A stretch of 64,000 bases of DNA from contig JANBVO010000002.1 in NCBI GenBank assembly GCA_030052745.1, forward strand, positions 186,001 through 250,000, read 5' to 3'. This DNA is from Pleurostoma richardsiae (lineage: Eukaryota; Ascomycota; Sordariomycetes; Calosphaeriales; Pleurostomataceae). The notes beneath the pieces are model-generated. The model was not told the origin of the DNA. It was given only the letters and a program-made list of their open reading frames with translations, and made no database searches. Position numbers and translations under genes: made by a program. The stretch's first letter is position 1. Every line of letters starts with the position of its first letter. Shown in pieces: positions 33,101-44,513 of this stretch.

Positions 33101-35854
33101 TTGAGCCTCTGGAGCTACAGAATGTCCCCAAAGATGCGGAGCATTGCCAACTTTTCCCGGGCAAGGACTATTCGAACCCGAGAGTGCAAGATTTCTTCAG
33201 GCTCAACGAGCCGTATGAGGAAATGTATGACCGGAGCAAGGTGCCCAGGATGCCGTGGCACGATGTTGCCATGCAAGTTGTCGGGCAACCCGCGAGGGAC
33301 CTTACGCGACATTTCGTGCAGCGCTGGAATTATCTTCGGCGAGGACGGAAACCGACCCGGCCTTTGCCGTTCTTGCTCCCGCCGCCCGACTTTAGACCCG
33401 AAGACCTCGAGGCTCTAGGGCTGTCTGGGACTTGCGAGGTGCAGATCCTCAGATCAGCGTCCAAGTGGTCTCTCGGAATTGAGGATACCGAAGCTAGCAT
33501 CCAGTCGGCATATGTGAAGATGATTGAAGAGTCGGAACACTTCGTGTACATGGAGAACCAATTCTTTATCACGAGCACAGAGACCCTCAACGTCAAAATC
33601 ATCAACCGTATTGGTGATGCTCTCGTTGAGCGTATCATCCGAGCCCATGATAACGACGAAGACTGGAGGGCTGTGATTGTCATACCGCTCATGCCCGGGT
33701 TCCAGAACTCTGTCGCTGAACAAGATGGGAGCAGCGTGCGCCTGATCCTGCAATGTCAATACCGCAGTATCTGTAGAGGCGAGTCGTCAATCTTCGGTCG
33801 TCTACGGGCCGTGGGCATCGAGCCCGAAGATTATATCCAGTTTTTCAGCTTGCGGCAATGGGGCAAAATTGGTAACGATATCCTCACGACTGAGCAGCTC
33901 TACATTCACGCGAAGACTATCATTGTCGATGACCGTGTGGCGCTGATCGGCTCGGCGAATATCAACGAAAGGTCCATGCTGGGCTCTCGAGACTCGGAAT
34001 GTGCGGCAGTTGTTCGCGACACAGATCTGATCTGGTCCACCATGGGCGGTGAACCCTACCGTGTGGGCCGCTTCGCGCACACACTCCGTTTGCGCCTGAT
34101 GAGAGAGCATCTTGGGCTTGACGTTGACGAGATCCTTGAAGAAGAAAGACAGACTGATCTGGATCGTGGGAACAACTTCGAAGCGGAGATGAATCACATA
34201 TATGGGGACGCCTCGGATGAAGAACACGAGCGAACTGGGGAAAGCTCGCGTCGGCCTCAGCAAGAAGCGAGTAGTGATAAAGATATCCGCAGACTGTCAA
34301 GCCGTCACAGTTTCAACTACGACGTCGACCTCGAGGAACAGCATCCAGAGAGGACAGAGTCCAACTCTCAGTCCTTAGACAGCATAGAACAGCGCGCGAG
34401 CAACTCAAGACACAAACAAGAAGTCGAAGGTTACGGTGCGGACCACTGGAAATCTGCCCAGAAGTCGGGGCTAGACGAGGGGAGAGATTCGATCATCATA
34501 AATGGACGAGAGGTCCTGCTCCACAACATATCGGCAGAAGGCAGAGGCACAATAGATAGTCCCAAGTCTGCGCACGAGAGTCACGCGCCGTCAGAAACGA
34601 CGCCTCGGGACGAAGGGAAGGGCAACCTTGCTCTTCCTCCCATGCCCCCGATGAATAGGCGCACGACGGACCAATTGGGATTGCCCCGAGCAAACCAGCT
34701 TCCGACTCTTCCTCTCGCAGATGATACCGATATTGGCGGGCCACCTCTGCAGCTTGACGCCAACGGCAGGCCCTATAAGCCCGTTGTCAATCCCCTGGCT
34801 GCAGACATCAAGATGGCGGACATCCACAAGGACTCCATGCGCGACCCGCTGAACCCGTCCTTCTACGATGACATCTGGGCTCGTGTCGCCGAGAACAACA
34901 CCAAGGTCTACCGGCGTGTCTTCCGATGCATGCCGGACAATGAGGTTGCTAACTGGCATGACTATACCGACTTTCTCACCTACCAGATCCGGTTCAAAGA
35001 AAGCCAGGAAGGGAGGAAAACCTCGAAGAGCGACGAGCCGGAACGCAAGTCAGAGAGCCATCCACCAAAGCAAGCTGCTGCGGGAGCTGGCATCGCTGCA
35101 CCGGGCCCCGTCCTAGGGGCCAAAGTGCTTGCGGAAAAGCTTGCTCCGCTCTCGCTGAGGAATGATAAAGAGGAGTCGCATCAACAGTCCGAAGATCCCC
35201 AGAACAGCACCAACGAAACCAGCTTGAACACCCCGGGATCTTTTGTGCGCTCTCATGCCCGACAGGATTCTCGACTAGACATTGAGAAGGCTGCAGCCGT
35301 ACAGCGTGCCCTGAACACGCCGCCGCTGGCCAGCCCTGCTCCCCAGCCGGCTGCAGAAGGCGGCCTTCTGGCACTGCCTGTCGGATCTCGCCCCGCATCT
35401 CGAAGCAGCGCGAGCCGTTTGGAGCCGAAAGCAGATCCGAAAGCAGATCCGAAGGAGAGGCGCACCACGTTCACAGATCAGGAGAAGCCATCCGACCTTG
35501 CTGCCGCTGGGCCTGCTACACAGACCCAGGCACAGACTCAAACCCAGCCGCAGAACGCCACCAATATTGGCTCAGTAAAGCGCCGCAGGCGTGCTACTAC
35601 CAGGGGTAGCAGGCGCGGTTACCAGAGCGTCGATGATGTCCTGACTAAGCCCGACGCTGAGTCGTTGTTGGCTATGGTGCAGGGGCACCTGGTGCAGTTT
35701 CCTTACGATTGGCTCATTACCGAGGAGAACAACGGGAACTGGCTGTACCAGGTCGACCAGGTGGCGCCTCTGCAAATCTAGTAAGTCCCTTCCTCTGCTG
35801 TCCTTTATGTGCTGCAGGACGCATCATTTGCTAACAGAGCGGCACAGTAACTGA
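30196..35854 (+). CDS. PLD1: Phospholipase D (PX-PH type, PLD1/SPO14)
   Basis: Hydrolyses phosphatidylcholine to phosphatidic acid at membranes, with roles in secretion, signalling and sporulation in fungi. Nearly all of it is one exon of 5.6 kb, about 1861 aa. Start candidates are ATG 30196 and ATG 30208; both lie in frame. Residues 1-430 are low-complexity and basic. A PX domain follows (about 436-535), then a PH-like region (about 630-790). The catalytic HxKxxxxD motifs are HHEKICIVDHH (His931, Lys933) and YIHAKTIIVDD (His1238, Lys1240), the second followed by GSANINERSMLGSRDSE. The C-terminal 550 residues are mostly disordered but end in a conserved-looking block. The exon's TAG (35779-35781) overlaps a GTAAGT donor; splicing of 35781-35847 would replace it with Tyr-Asn-stop at 35854. 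Confidence 0.95.
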
Positions 35855-36181
35855 GCACCTGTCCTTGAAATACGAGCGGCTTGAGAGGGCAAAAGACCGG
35901 CAAAGAGTGTCAAAACGAAGGACAACTGGCTTCTAAGCATACTCTGGTGTTGGGGAATCCCGCATAGCGTATGCTTTCACTGAGCTTGTAACGAACAAGA
36001 AGCAAGTGGGAAATGGAAACGCCACCGACACGTACCGTACTATCACTGTATCGTTTTATTTGCACACTTTTTTAATATACAGATATCATACATATCATAT
36101 TCCTCTAGATCTGTAGTTGAATCGGACAGTGGTAGCCAGTGCAACCCCTGCCTGCACCACTTCCCTGGGCGCGTCGGCTCC
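35855..36181. other. Convergent 3' flanks of PLD1 and COQ7
   Basis: About 330 bp, AT-rich around 36050-36110 (TTTTATTTGCACAC, TTTTTTAATATACAG), compatible with polyadenylation signals for both genes. No coding signal. Confidence 0.5.
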
Positions 36182-36991
36182 TTAGACTCGCTCACTCAGG
36201 AAGATGGCCCCCTTACACCCGGCCCTGATGACGCCTGTGAGGAGCCAGTGCGGCTCCGCCTTCTTGGCGTCGTTCTCGAGCGCATGATCGAGATGTTCCA
36301 GCTCCTCGTCCCTGATCCTCCTTAGTGTACCAATCAGCGTCGAGAGCTCCTCGCCGACCTCATACCCCTCCGCCTCCCACTGGCTCACCATCTCGAGCAG
36401 GTGGCGAATCTGCTCGTTGTAGTGGCCCCCGATCTCCGTCTCCACGGCCTCGGTGCAGGCCATGGCGGCCTCGCGGCCCATGACGCCCGTGACCCAGCCC
36501 AGCCCGGAGGCCATGACCTGCCAGAGGGGATAGAGCGCCGTGGGGCGCACGCGGTGCCGCGCGATCAGCGCGTTGAAGGTGGTGAAGTGGCCGACCTCCT
36601 GGTCGAGCATGTGCTTCATGAGGGGCCGCAGGTGCGGGTGCGAGGCGAGGATCGGCGGCGACTGGTACGTGTAGATGAGCACGGCGGCGAGCTCGCCGGC
36701 CTGGTTGACGCGAAGGGCGGAGGAGAGGTAGTCCCGCTGCGCCTGGGTCAGGGGCTTGCGCTTCTTGCCGGCCGTCGGGCCGGGTGCAGTGGTGTTGGTC
36801 CCTGGGGGAGGAGGCGGGGAGGAGGAGAAGGGGGTGGTGGTCTCGACGGGCTCTGCTGGGCGAGGGGTGGTGGTCGAGAGGAGCCGCCGAGGGCTCGGAG
36901 TTAGCAGCGCCGGGGCGAGGAAGTCGTGGACGGGGAGGTGGCGGAGGGCGCTGATGCGCTGGGAACGCAGGAGAATGGTAGATGGTGCCAT
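36182..36991 (-). CDS. COQ7: 5-demethoxyubiquinone hydroxylase COQ7 (CAT5)
   Basis: Di-iron monooxygenase of coenzyme Q synthesis on the matrix face of the inner mitochondrial membrane; hydroxylates demethoxyubiquinone. Single exon on the minus strand, 269 aa from the ATG at 36991. I prefer this start to an in-frame ATG at 37258 because it begins a mitochondrial presequence (MAPSTILLRSQRISALRHLP..RRLLSTTT), whereas the longer form would bury it behind 89 unlike residues. The catalytic domain starts near LSSALRVNQAGELAAVLIY. The di-iron ligands lie in AGELAAV, DQEVGHFTTF, VETEIGGHY and RDEELEHLDHA (ExxH patterns). The end GCKGAIFLSERV is typical. It is divergent from RTF1. Confidence 0.95.
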   Translation of the reverse strand: MAPSTILLRSQRISALRHLPVHDFLAPALLTPSPRRLLSTTTPRPAEPVETTTPFSSSPPPPPGTNTTAPGPTAGKKRKPLTQAQRDYLSSALRVNQAGELAAVLIYTYQSPPILASHPHLRPLMKHMLDQEVGHFTTFNALIARHRVRPTALYPLWQVMASGLGWVTGVMGREAAMACTEAVETEIGGHYNEQIRHLLEMVSQWEAEGYEVGEELSTLIGTLRRIRDEELEHLDHALENDAKKAEPHWLLTGVIRAGCKGAIFLSERV

Positions 36992-37548
36992 CGTCGTCGA
37001 ATTGGCAGTAGGTTCGCTGCAATGCCTCTCCTGTGGCTGCTTTGCCCGATCACAGAACGGTCTGGCTGTGGAAGCTCCGAAGCATCGTCTGATATGGGAC
37101 GAGAGCGGCTCCGAGTTGCGCCCGTGCAAGGATCCCACCCCAAGGTCGGGCACAGATGACGTAGTATGATTGGTTAGCGGGTAGCCCCGGAAAATTTGAG
37201 GTTCCGTTGCCGGCACCTTGCAGGCGTGGTCCAGCCAATAGGTGGCGCTCAATGCCACGCCCCGAACGACAATAGCGAGGCGAGTCCGGCTTAATAGGAG
37301 GCAGAGAGCCTTGTTCTTTATTTAACTTTCATTGCCTCTACTCGGGATACTCGTGCTTCAACCCCGTTCGACATCTTCCCCTTAATCAGCGCATTGAGGG
37401 GCATCCGAATAACTTCCGCGCTTTCTCTCCAGCGGTACATTCGCATCCCCGAAGCGACTCTCTTCCCCGAGGCTTCAGCTGCAAGCGACCCGTCTCGCGA
37501 TCCACATCCCGGACTCTCTGCAGAACAACACGAGTCTTCGAAGCAAAT
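36992..37548. promoter_or_regulatory. Divergent promoter between COQ7 and RTF1
   Basis: 557 bp. It holds a CCAAT box at 37235-37239, an inverted CCAAT (ATTGG) at 37169-37173, and TGACGTA at 37157-37163, a near-CRE. HAP-type CCAAT sites would suit a respiratory gene such as COQ7; this is inference. No clear TATA box. Confidence 0.6.
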
Positions 37549-39696
37549 ATGTCTGACATCGACGATGAGCTCCTTGCCCTCGCAGGCGGAGATGTCTCAT
37601 CTGACGAGGACGAGGGCTCGTTGAACATCAGCCGCGAGGAGTCTCGCTCCCCTGCCCCTCCAAAGAAGAAGGATGCGCCAGCCAAAGGCGTCGCGACAAA
37701 GAAGCCGGCAGCAAAGAAGGCCAAGAAGAGGGTTCAGGATGACTCTGAGGAGGAAGGCGAGGCGTGAGTGCTCCCAGTTTCCATGGACTGAGTCCCATCA
37801 CTGCCTCTCTCTTGCGCCTCTACCCTGGGACTGCCATCTGTTGCTGAGCATCAGTCCTACACCCACCTTGCCGATCGAACCCCTTCATCTAGTGAATTTG
37901 GTCTTCCTTTTCCAATGCTTACGTGGGACCACAGCTCCTCAGCGCCCTCGTCTCCCAGCTCACACGGATCCGCGCCGATGGACGAATCTGACTCCGATTC
38001 CGACGCTCCGCCTAGAAAGTCGCGCGAGGATGACGACAACAAGTACCCCATCGAGGGTCTCTTCATGAGCCTGGCTGAGAAAGAGGAGATCATGAGCATG
38101 CGGGAGGTCGACCGAGAGCAGATTCTCGCTGAGCGAGCGCAGGAGAAGGAGCGCCTGCGACAGAACGCGCTCCTGCGGCAACTCGTGACCAACCAGGAGA
38201 ACGAGGAGAAGAAGCAGAGGAAGAGGACTGCCAGCACCGCGGACCTGGAGGAGAGCCAGCGCAAGTCTTCGCGCGTCCGGACTAAGATCGGAGGCACGAG
38301 AGCTGGCGAGGCGTCCTCGGCCCTTGACACACTCAGGCGAGCCCGGGCAGAGAAGAATGACCGCATGCGCCGCAGAGAGGAGAACGACCGTCGCAAGGAG
38401 AGGTCGCCTTCCTTCGGTGCGAGCGATAGAGATGCGGACAGGGAGAGTTCTGTCGAGTGGGGTGGCGCGACGAAGCTGAAGTCTCGATCCCCCGAGGTTA
38501 AAGAGATCCCACCGGCGGAGCTGCGCGATGTGGAGAGGATCCGCGTGGGTCGGACTCGCTTCGCTGAGGTCTGCTTCCATCCAGGCTTCGAGAAAGCCAT
38601 CGTGGACTGCTACGCTCGCATCAGCATCGGTCCTGACCCCAACACGCGAGAAAATGTCTACCGGATGGCTGTAATCAAGGGTAAGCTCCGCGGAAGTGGT
38701 GACGTGGATGTGTCAAGTGTTGACAGAGCGCAGGTTTCACGAAGGGCAAGCCGTACGCCATCGAGACTCGCACAGGCAAGCAGATCGTTACAGACCAGTA
38801 CGCTACGGCGGCTCATGGAAAGAGTGTCAGGGACTGGCCGTTCGTCATGTGCTCCGACAGCCCGTTTACAGAGGTACGTGAGAGCCATGCGAGACCTGCG
38901 TTGGCCTGCCTAACATCTCTTTCAGTCTGAGTGGAACCGATACTGCAAGACGCTGCAGGCTGAAGGTCTTGCTCTGCCTAAAAAGCCCGCATTAGCCAAC
39001 AAGATTGAGGATATCAACGAGCTTATTGGGCGTAGTTGGACCGACGTTGAGGTAACAGAAAGACTCAACAAAATACAAAAACTCCGCGACCGCTTCAGCG
39101 GCGTAGAGCGCGACCGGCTAGAGGCACAGATCGAGAAGGCGAAGGCATTTGGAAACGAGGACCGGGTCAGCAAGCTACAAGAGGAGCTGGACAAGCTGGA
39201 AGTGCCCCGTCTGGCTTTTAGAACAAGCCTGACGCCCAGAAAGTCCACTACGCAGCCGGGAACCCCGTCCCAGCAGGACCGTCTGGCGGAGCTGAACCGC
39301 GAGAACCGCCGCAAGAACACCGAGGCAGTCCGGAAAGCGCAACTCAAGGAGAGGGCGAAGGTCCGAGACGTCGAGGCGAGGCTTGCGCGCGGCGAGCAGG
39401 TGGAGGAGGACACGTCCCGGCGGCTGAAGACGACGGCCAAGTTCGTCCACGACGTTCACGAACCCGTGAGCAGCCAGAGGACGAACGGCGCGAGTCAGAA
39501 CGGCAGCGGGGCGAGCACGCCGGCCAACGGGACGCCGCGAACGGGGCCTCTGAAGCAGGCGGCTCTTCCGCACCTGGCGAAACTGCAGCAGGCCAAGGCG
39601 GTTGACAAGAACGGCCTTCCCACCATCCACAAGCCGCTCATGGATGACGACATCATTGGGGCCTTGGATTTGGATATTGACATTGAGATTGACTAG
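37549..39696 (+). CDS. RTF1: Paf1-complex subunit RTF1 (Plus3 domain)
   Basis: Nuclear transcription elongation factor that links RNA polymerase II to histone H2B ubiquitination. Four exons: 37549-37763, 37935-38680, 38734-38873 and 38926-39696; introns of 171, 53 and 52 nt; the protein is 623 aa. The N-terminal region is acidic and Lys-rich with phosphorylatable Ser runs (SDEDEGSLNISREESRSPAPP). A conserved YPIEGLFMSLAEKEEIMSM and charged coiled-coil follow. The Plus3 domain (about 266-400) reads DVERIRVGRTRFAEVCFHPGF, then VYRMAVIKGFTKGKPYAIET and WPFVMCSDSPFTESEW. The C-terminal third is coiled-coil (IQKLRDRFSGVERDRLEAQ) and ends in a short acidic tail, DIDIEID. Splicing is required to keep Plus3 intact. 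Confidence 0.95.
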
Positions 39697-40190
39697 AGCC
39701 TGTGAAGGTTTGGAGTTCAGGGGTCGGATAGATTGCGGATGGTTTGACAAAATGCACACATCATGATGGCCTAAGGGGAGTGCGCGCGATATGGTCTTCG
39801 ACTTCTGGGGATGCTGCGGATAGACCGCCTCACGTATTTGCGACTACGGAGTCCCCCCACGGGTGGTGATATAAGGGCTCGTAGGTAGCCGACGAGACAG
39901 GAGAATACCTGACAGAAAAGCTTGCGTTGTTCCCTCCCTGTTGGCAGGACAGTGCTCGACTAGGTACCTATCTTGATGTCTTCACAATCGGATAGGGGTC
40001 GCTCACAAACCGAGAATTCACTGGAGATACCAAAACCACGCCGCCCCAGGACGAGAGGTGTTGCGATCATGATTTTTAGATGATTGCAAGCCGTTATTAA
40101 TGTACACGCCGTCCCATATCCAGGGGACCTCATAAGGCGATTTTCACCCACTCAACCTCACACTCTCACTCATCAATCACTCCCCTTCTT
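39697..40190. other. Convergent 3' flanks
   Basis: About 500 bp between the RTF1 stop and the stop of the small Gly/Ala-rich gene. It contains one TAGGTACCTA element near 39962-39971. No coding signal. Confidence 0.5.
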
Positions 40191-40868
40191 CTAAGCAGAA
40201 GTGTCCCTGTCGAGAGCCCCGTAAGGCTGCTCGCCCTCGATGCCCCCCTGCCGCGGCCCGCTGCCGCCCGCCTGGTTCAGCGCCATCTGCTGCTCCGCGA
40301 CCCGCGCGGGATCCCACTTGGAGCCCGGCTCCGCGCCCAGGCTGTTCCCCGGCCGCGACCCGGGCTCGAAGCTGTCCACCTCCTTCAGGTTCTTGCCGTG
40401 CGGGCCGCCCTTCTCCCGCGCGAACTGGCTGCTGACGTACGACGGCGCCGCGCCGCCTTGCGCCTCGCCCTCGGCGGAGCTGGCGCCCGCGGCGAGCGCG
40501 CCGGTCCGCGTGCCGGTCGCCCCGGCGGCCGGGGCGCGGTAGCTGCTGTTGCCGCTGCCGGCGTGGTGCTGCTGCCTGCCTCCGCCGCCGCCGCCGCTGC
40601 CGACCTCGACGCCGCTGCTCTGCGGGGCGCTGCTGGTGGGCTCGGCGCCGCGGTTGGAGGCGAACTCGCCGCCGGCGCGGTAGGACTCGGCGGCTAGGGA
40701 CTCGTCGGGGACGGTGCCGGCTGACTCTTGGTAGGTAGGGGCGTTCTGGCCCAGGTTGACCTTGTTGATGTTAGTTAGCTCGGCGTCCTGTGCAGATCTC
40801 TGGAGATTTATGAGGGGTGATGTTTAACTCACCTTGGTGCCCTCGCTAGGTGCCTTTCGTGCAGACAT
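40191..40868 (-). CDS. Small Gly/Ala/Ser-rich fungal protein, about 210 aa, unknown role
   Basis: Not assigned to a named family. Two exons on the minus strand: 40868-40833 (12 codons, MSARKAPSEGTK) and 40787-40191, with intron 40788-40832 (GTGAGT donor, branch-like AAAC, 45 nt). After splicing the sequence continues DAELTNINKVNLGQNAPTYQ, SLAAESYRAGGEF, then a Gly/Ser/His low-complexity middle, and ends in a firmer C-terminal block: SYVSSQFAREKGGPHGKNLKE and VDSFEPGSRPGNSLGAEPGS. The two blocks flanking the low-complexity middle are likely the conserved parts. No membrane segment or signal peptide. Codon use is extremely GC-rich. Function unknown. Confidence 0.7.
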
Positions 40869-41833
40869 GATGTGTATGGTGTGAGTGATGCGTTTGCTGT
40901 AGCAGGACTGCAGGATTTCAAGAGACGCGAGATGCTGTTTTGCTTTTTTCGACTCGTCTGGTTATTCTGCTTGCTGAGAACTGAATTTTCAATTGGATCA
41001 TCCAGCCCTGAATGAGAGGCGGCAGCTCTGCGATGATATATCTGTACCGTACTGCAGTGCTGTGGGAGAAGCTCAAGGGTATGACATCATACACAGTACA
41101 GTACATGATGCAATGGACCGCCGGGGCGGCACAGCTGCTCACAGCAGCGCCTCAGGGTACACCGTACGGGGTACTTTGACATTTGAAGAGTGGGCCAAGA
41201 CTGTGCCACTGAGGAGACAATGACTTCACAGGATCTCGTAGATCTGCGGACAGACTGCGGTCGGGAGCCAGTCGATGTCTCGTCAGGCGCAGCTGGAGCG
41301 TCCTGGAGGCTTTGGCGCGGCGCGGAGCACTTCGTCCGCCTGCGAAGGCATCATCATATCACATAGCAGCAACTGCATCCCAGAACGAGTAGATGATGCC
41401 TCCTTGAGAAACCAGAGATGTCTTGGGGCCGGTTCTGGAGAGAGGATACAGCGAAAACGAGCCCGGGTAAACTTCGAATATATATATATTCTTGCGCAAA
41501 TAATGCAGTGGCTATTGGGATCATGGCTTTAAAATGCATAGCAGGCAGGCGACAAGTGCAACCTTGGCTGTATAGACGCCCCTCAGGCTTCATCCTGAGC
41601 CTCTTCTATATCTCCGTGGCTGAAGCAATTGGCATTCTATGTCGTCCGGATCAAGGATCTGAACGTCGGAAAACCATGCGTCTGAGATGCGGTCTACTCG
41701 CAGCAAACTCCTGTCCTGACGATGCGCTTACTCGCCGGCCGACAACTCCATGCCAGTCGCTCGTCTCGCCATGCCGGGTAACACCAAGCCAAATGAGCTT
41801 GTACAGAGGCGCTGGACCATAACCGGGCCACCT
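40869..41833. other. Intergenic
   Basis: About 965 bp: promoter of the small Gly/Ala-rich gene at left and 3' flank of the RING gene at right. A short TATATATATA tract lies at 41479-41488. Open frames here are not protein-like. Confidence 0.5.
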
Positions 41834-43822
41834 TCAATTACCCCTTCGCCCGCCAGTGCTCATCAAAGTGATCTTCTGCTTCTTCTTCTTCTTCCCACCG
41901 CCGCCACCGCCGCTCTGCACAGGTGTGGTGGCGCCACTGGGGCTCTCAACACCAAGAGCCTCCATCTGCACGGCTAGCTCCGCAGCCCCTAAGGACTCCA
42001 GGAACTGGTCGTCCTTGAGCCAGCCGTCATCGGCCGGGAGGACTTCTCTCGGACCTTGTTCTGGAGAGCCGGGGATCACACGAGTTCCCCACACCGTCCG
42101 CTGTGCCGAAGGGCTGGTAGACAAGGACGCCAGGTGGGAGAAGCCGGGCCTGGGGTTTGGCGGTGTGGTGCTCTGTGCACCTAGCGGCTGGAATTCGTCG
42201 AAGTTGACGACCTGGTTGGGCGGAGATCCACTGGCCTCGCCGAATGTGAACGTCAAGTTCTCTTCCGCGGGTTGTGCAGTCCGCCGTATGGTTCCTCGCT
42301 GATATGCCGCCGCTTCCACGCGCTCGGCTTGGATGCGTTCGCGTTCCTCCTGGGCAGCCTTGTCGCGATTTCTCTTGCGACGCCGCTCAATCTCATCTTT
42401 GAAAGTGTCCAGAGTGTCCGCGGGAACAATGTCTGTCCAGTCACATTCGAGGAAAGAGATCAGACAGCCGCGTGGAAGATGGCCGAGATACTTAGCCCGT
42501 TTCCGAAGGGCATCGTCCACTACATGCCCGGTGGAGATGTGCTCGACCCGAGGAAGTAGAGTGGTAGGGAAGAGAGAGAAAGAGCCGTACTTCGTCTTCA
42601 GGATCCTGATATCGAGAGGTGAGAGGTAAAGATGCGGCGGAGAGGTGTAGAAATACAAGTCGTGCTCTGCCTGCCCTGACTGACTTGGATTTGCGAATTT
42701 CGAAGCTGCCTCTTTCAGAGCAACCTCGACTTCGCCGAGATCCTGGACTTTCTCCTTGGCAGAGTTGATTGCCCTGATCGCCTTTTGGGTCCATTCTCCA
42801 TCTTCATGAAAGAGAAGCTCATCTTCCCTCTCTTGTCGGGTGATCTCCTCAATCTCGCGGTCGAACTGCTCCTCCATATATGCCCGGGTGCCTCTCATGA
42901 TTCTGGCATAGTCCAGCACGTTGGCTGCGAAGTGCCACGGAATGACCTCCCCTGAGATCTCAGTCTCCGCTCCGCTCTCCTTTGGAAGCGCGAGAGTAGA
43001 GTTCGAATTCCTCATCATGAGACGCAGAACAACGTCATCTCCTGGCTTTGGCAAAGGGCTTTCCTGGCCGGCGTAGAAACGCACAGGCCGTACATCCGAC
43101 ATGTAGATGCTATCCTCGCAGATAGGGCACTTCTTCCACCTCGCCTTCTTCTCCGGCGCCGGGCCGTTGCCGTCGTCAGAACTCGAGTTCATGAACCGTA
43201 TTAAACATGGTAAGCAGAATATATGGCCGCATTTGGCCATCCTAGGTGCCACGGGCTCTGAAAGGCAAATTGGACAGGAGGCAGCCTGCGACTCGGCAGA
43301 GGCTAGAATTTGCATAACATCTGACCAGTCAAGATGTTCATCCGCGTCTACTGCCTGTGTCGAGTAGTCTCCTTTCGGAGAGACTATGAACCGGTAATTG
43401 GCGTGGACATATCGCGCTTTGTCGGCGGCATGATATCCAGATCCTGGACCCCAGGTTGGATTCCGCCGGTAGGCACGCGGGTGTGACTGGTAATCATGGT
43501 AGGAAGGACGAGGAGGAAGGGCGTAGTTCATCAGGTGGGTGATTGAGGTCTGTCCTCGACGGCCCGAAGCATTCCGGACGGCCCTGAGTTCGGCCATGGC
43601 ATCATCGTCATCCAGACGCTGGCCGGGCCTCTTCTGGTTGCGGTGCTGTTTCCTCGAAGCCTGTCCCTTTCTGGGTGCCGAGTGGGAGTGTAACGGGCTG
43701 ACCTGCGACGGCCGACGATTGGATTCGAAGCTGGACGACGGGATCGGGACCGGAGGGACGGCGGTGTGGGACACGGAAGGCTGGACTGAGAGGGACTTGC
43801 CCAAGCTTGAGGATGTCGACAT
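41834..43822 (-). CDS. MAG2: RING-finger E3 ubiquitin ligase, RNF10/MAG2-like
   Basis: Predicted E3 of the RNF10 family; the animal and yeast members ubiquitinate small ribosomal subunit proteins on stalled 40S subunits. Single exon on the minus strand, 662 aa. The N-terminus is basic with disordered Ser/Pro runs. A conserved segment THLMNYALPPRPSYHDYQ and KARYVHANYRFIVSPKGDY precede the finger. The C3HC4 RING spans about 183-236: Cys183, Cys186, Cys198, His200, Cys203, Cys206, Cys232 and Cys235 (CPICLSEPVAPRMAKCGHIFC..KKCPIC). Downstream come FHEDGEWTQKAIRAIN, DLYFYTSPPHLYLSPLDIRIL and GHLPRGCLISFLECDW, which are RNF10/MAG2 family features. A lysine-rich tail closes the protein. Ligase activity is inferred from the intact RING. 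Confidence 0.9.
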   Translation of the reverse strand: MSTSSSLGKSLSVQPSVSHTAVPPVPIPSSSFESNRRPSQVSPLHSHSAPRKGQASRKQHRNQKRPGQRLDDDDAMAELRAVRNASGRRGQTSITHLMNYALPPRPSYHDYQSHPRAYRRNPTWGPGSGYHAADKARYVHANYRFIVSPKGDYSTQAVDADEHLDWSDVMQILASAESQAASCPICLSEPVAPRMAKCGHIFCLPCLIRFMNSSSDDGNGPAPEKKARWKKCPICEDSIYMSDVRPVRFYAGQESPLPKPGDDVVLRLMMRNSNSTLALPKESGAETEISGEVIPWHFAANVLDYARIMRGTRAYMEEQFDREIEEITRQEREDELLFHEDGEWTQKAIRAINSAKEKVQDLGEVEVALKEAASKFANPSQSGQAEHDLYFYTSPPHLYLSPLDIRILKTKYGSFSLFPTTLLPRVEHISTGHVVDDALRKRAKYLGHLPRGCLISFLECDWTDIVPADTLDTFKDEIERRRKRNRDKAAQEERERIQAERVEAAAYQRGTIRRTAQPAEENLTFTFGEASGSPPNQVVNFDEFQPLGAQSTTPPNPRPGFSHLASLSTSPSAQRTVWGTRVIPGSPEQGPREVLPADDGWLKDDQFLESLGAAELAVQMEALGVESPSGATTPVQSGGGGGGKKKKKQKITLMSTGGRRGN

Positions 43823-44513
43823 GTTCGGGAGTTAGACATACAATGCCAATCGGACGTTTACGCGTCGAAAGAACGTCTGAGATGGGCGAGCCGGCGTTGG
43901 AGATATGGCTGTCCGGCGGTGGCGTCAGTTTCCATTACCTTCCGAATGATGACACACACCGGGGTCTCGGAGCGGCAGAAGAGTCGGACGCGTACCTGGC
44001 AAGATCCCACAACAGCACCGCAAAGAACGTCGAGGCGACACCGAGACGATTGAGTAGGTTTGGTGATAGAATAAAGGGCTTGTTTTGTATTCGGCATGAG
44101 GGGTCCAGATGGGCGGACCCCACGAGGATGGGCGGAGAAGGAGAGAGGGAAGGGAGACCGAGAGTCACAGCGGGGCAAAGTCGCCGGACGATTTCGAGCA
44201 AAGCTCGATGCCCGACTCGGTTAGGTCGTCACGCAAGGAATCACATGATCACCCTCCGCATCATCGCGCTCAACTGTCAGCATCGATCTACTCGATCTCC
44301 CCGAGAGAGACGCTGAAGTTGTACGCATACAAACTGCTTGTGATTACTACATGGTTTCGAAGGATCGTAACAAGCTGCCAAACTCATGTCTAGCGACAAG
44401 ATGTTCAACTGTACAGCCCTCATTTGTTTTCCCCGTTTTTCCATTCCGCTAATAAAAACAACCTTGCGATTTCCACCTCCACTTCAGCTTGGCTCACCAG
44501 GCCATGCAGGGGA
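43823..44513. other. Intergenic, RING gene promoter and alcohol dehydrogenase 3' flank
   Basis: About 690 bp. The left part carries the RING gene promoter and leader, the right part the dehydrogenase 3' flank. No TE or RNA gene recognised. Confidence 0.5.

Noticed and set aside
37151-37170. TGACGTA as a functional CRE in the COQ7/RTF1 promoter
   Set aside because: Only seven of eight bases match and no second site is near; kept only as a note.
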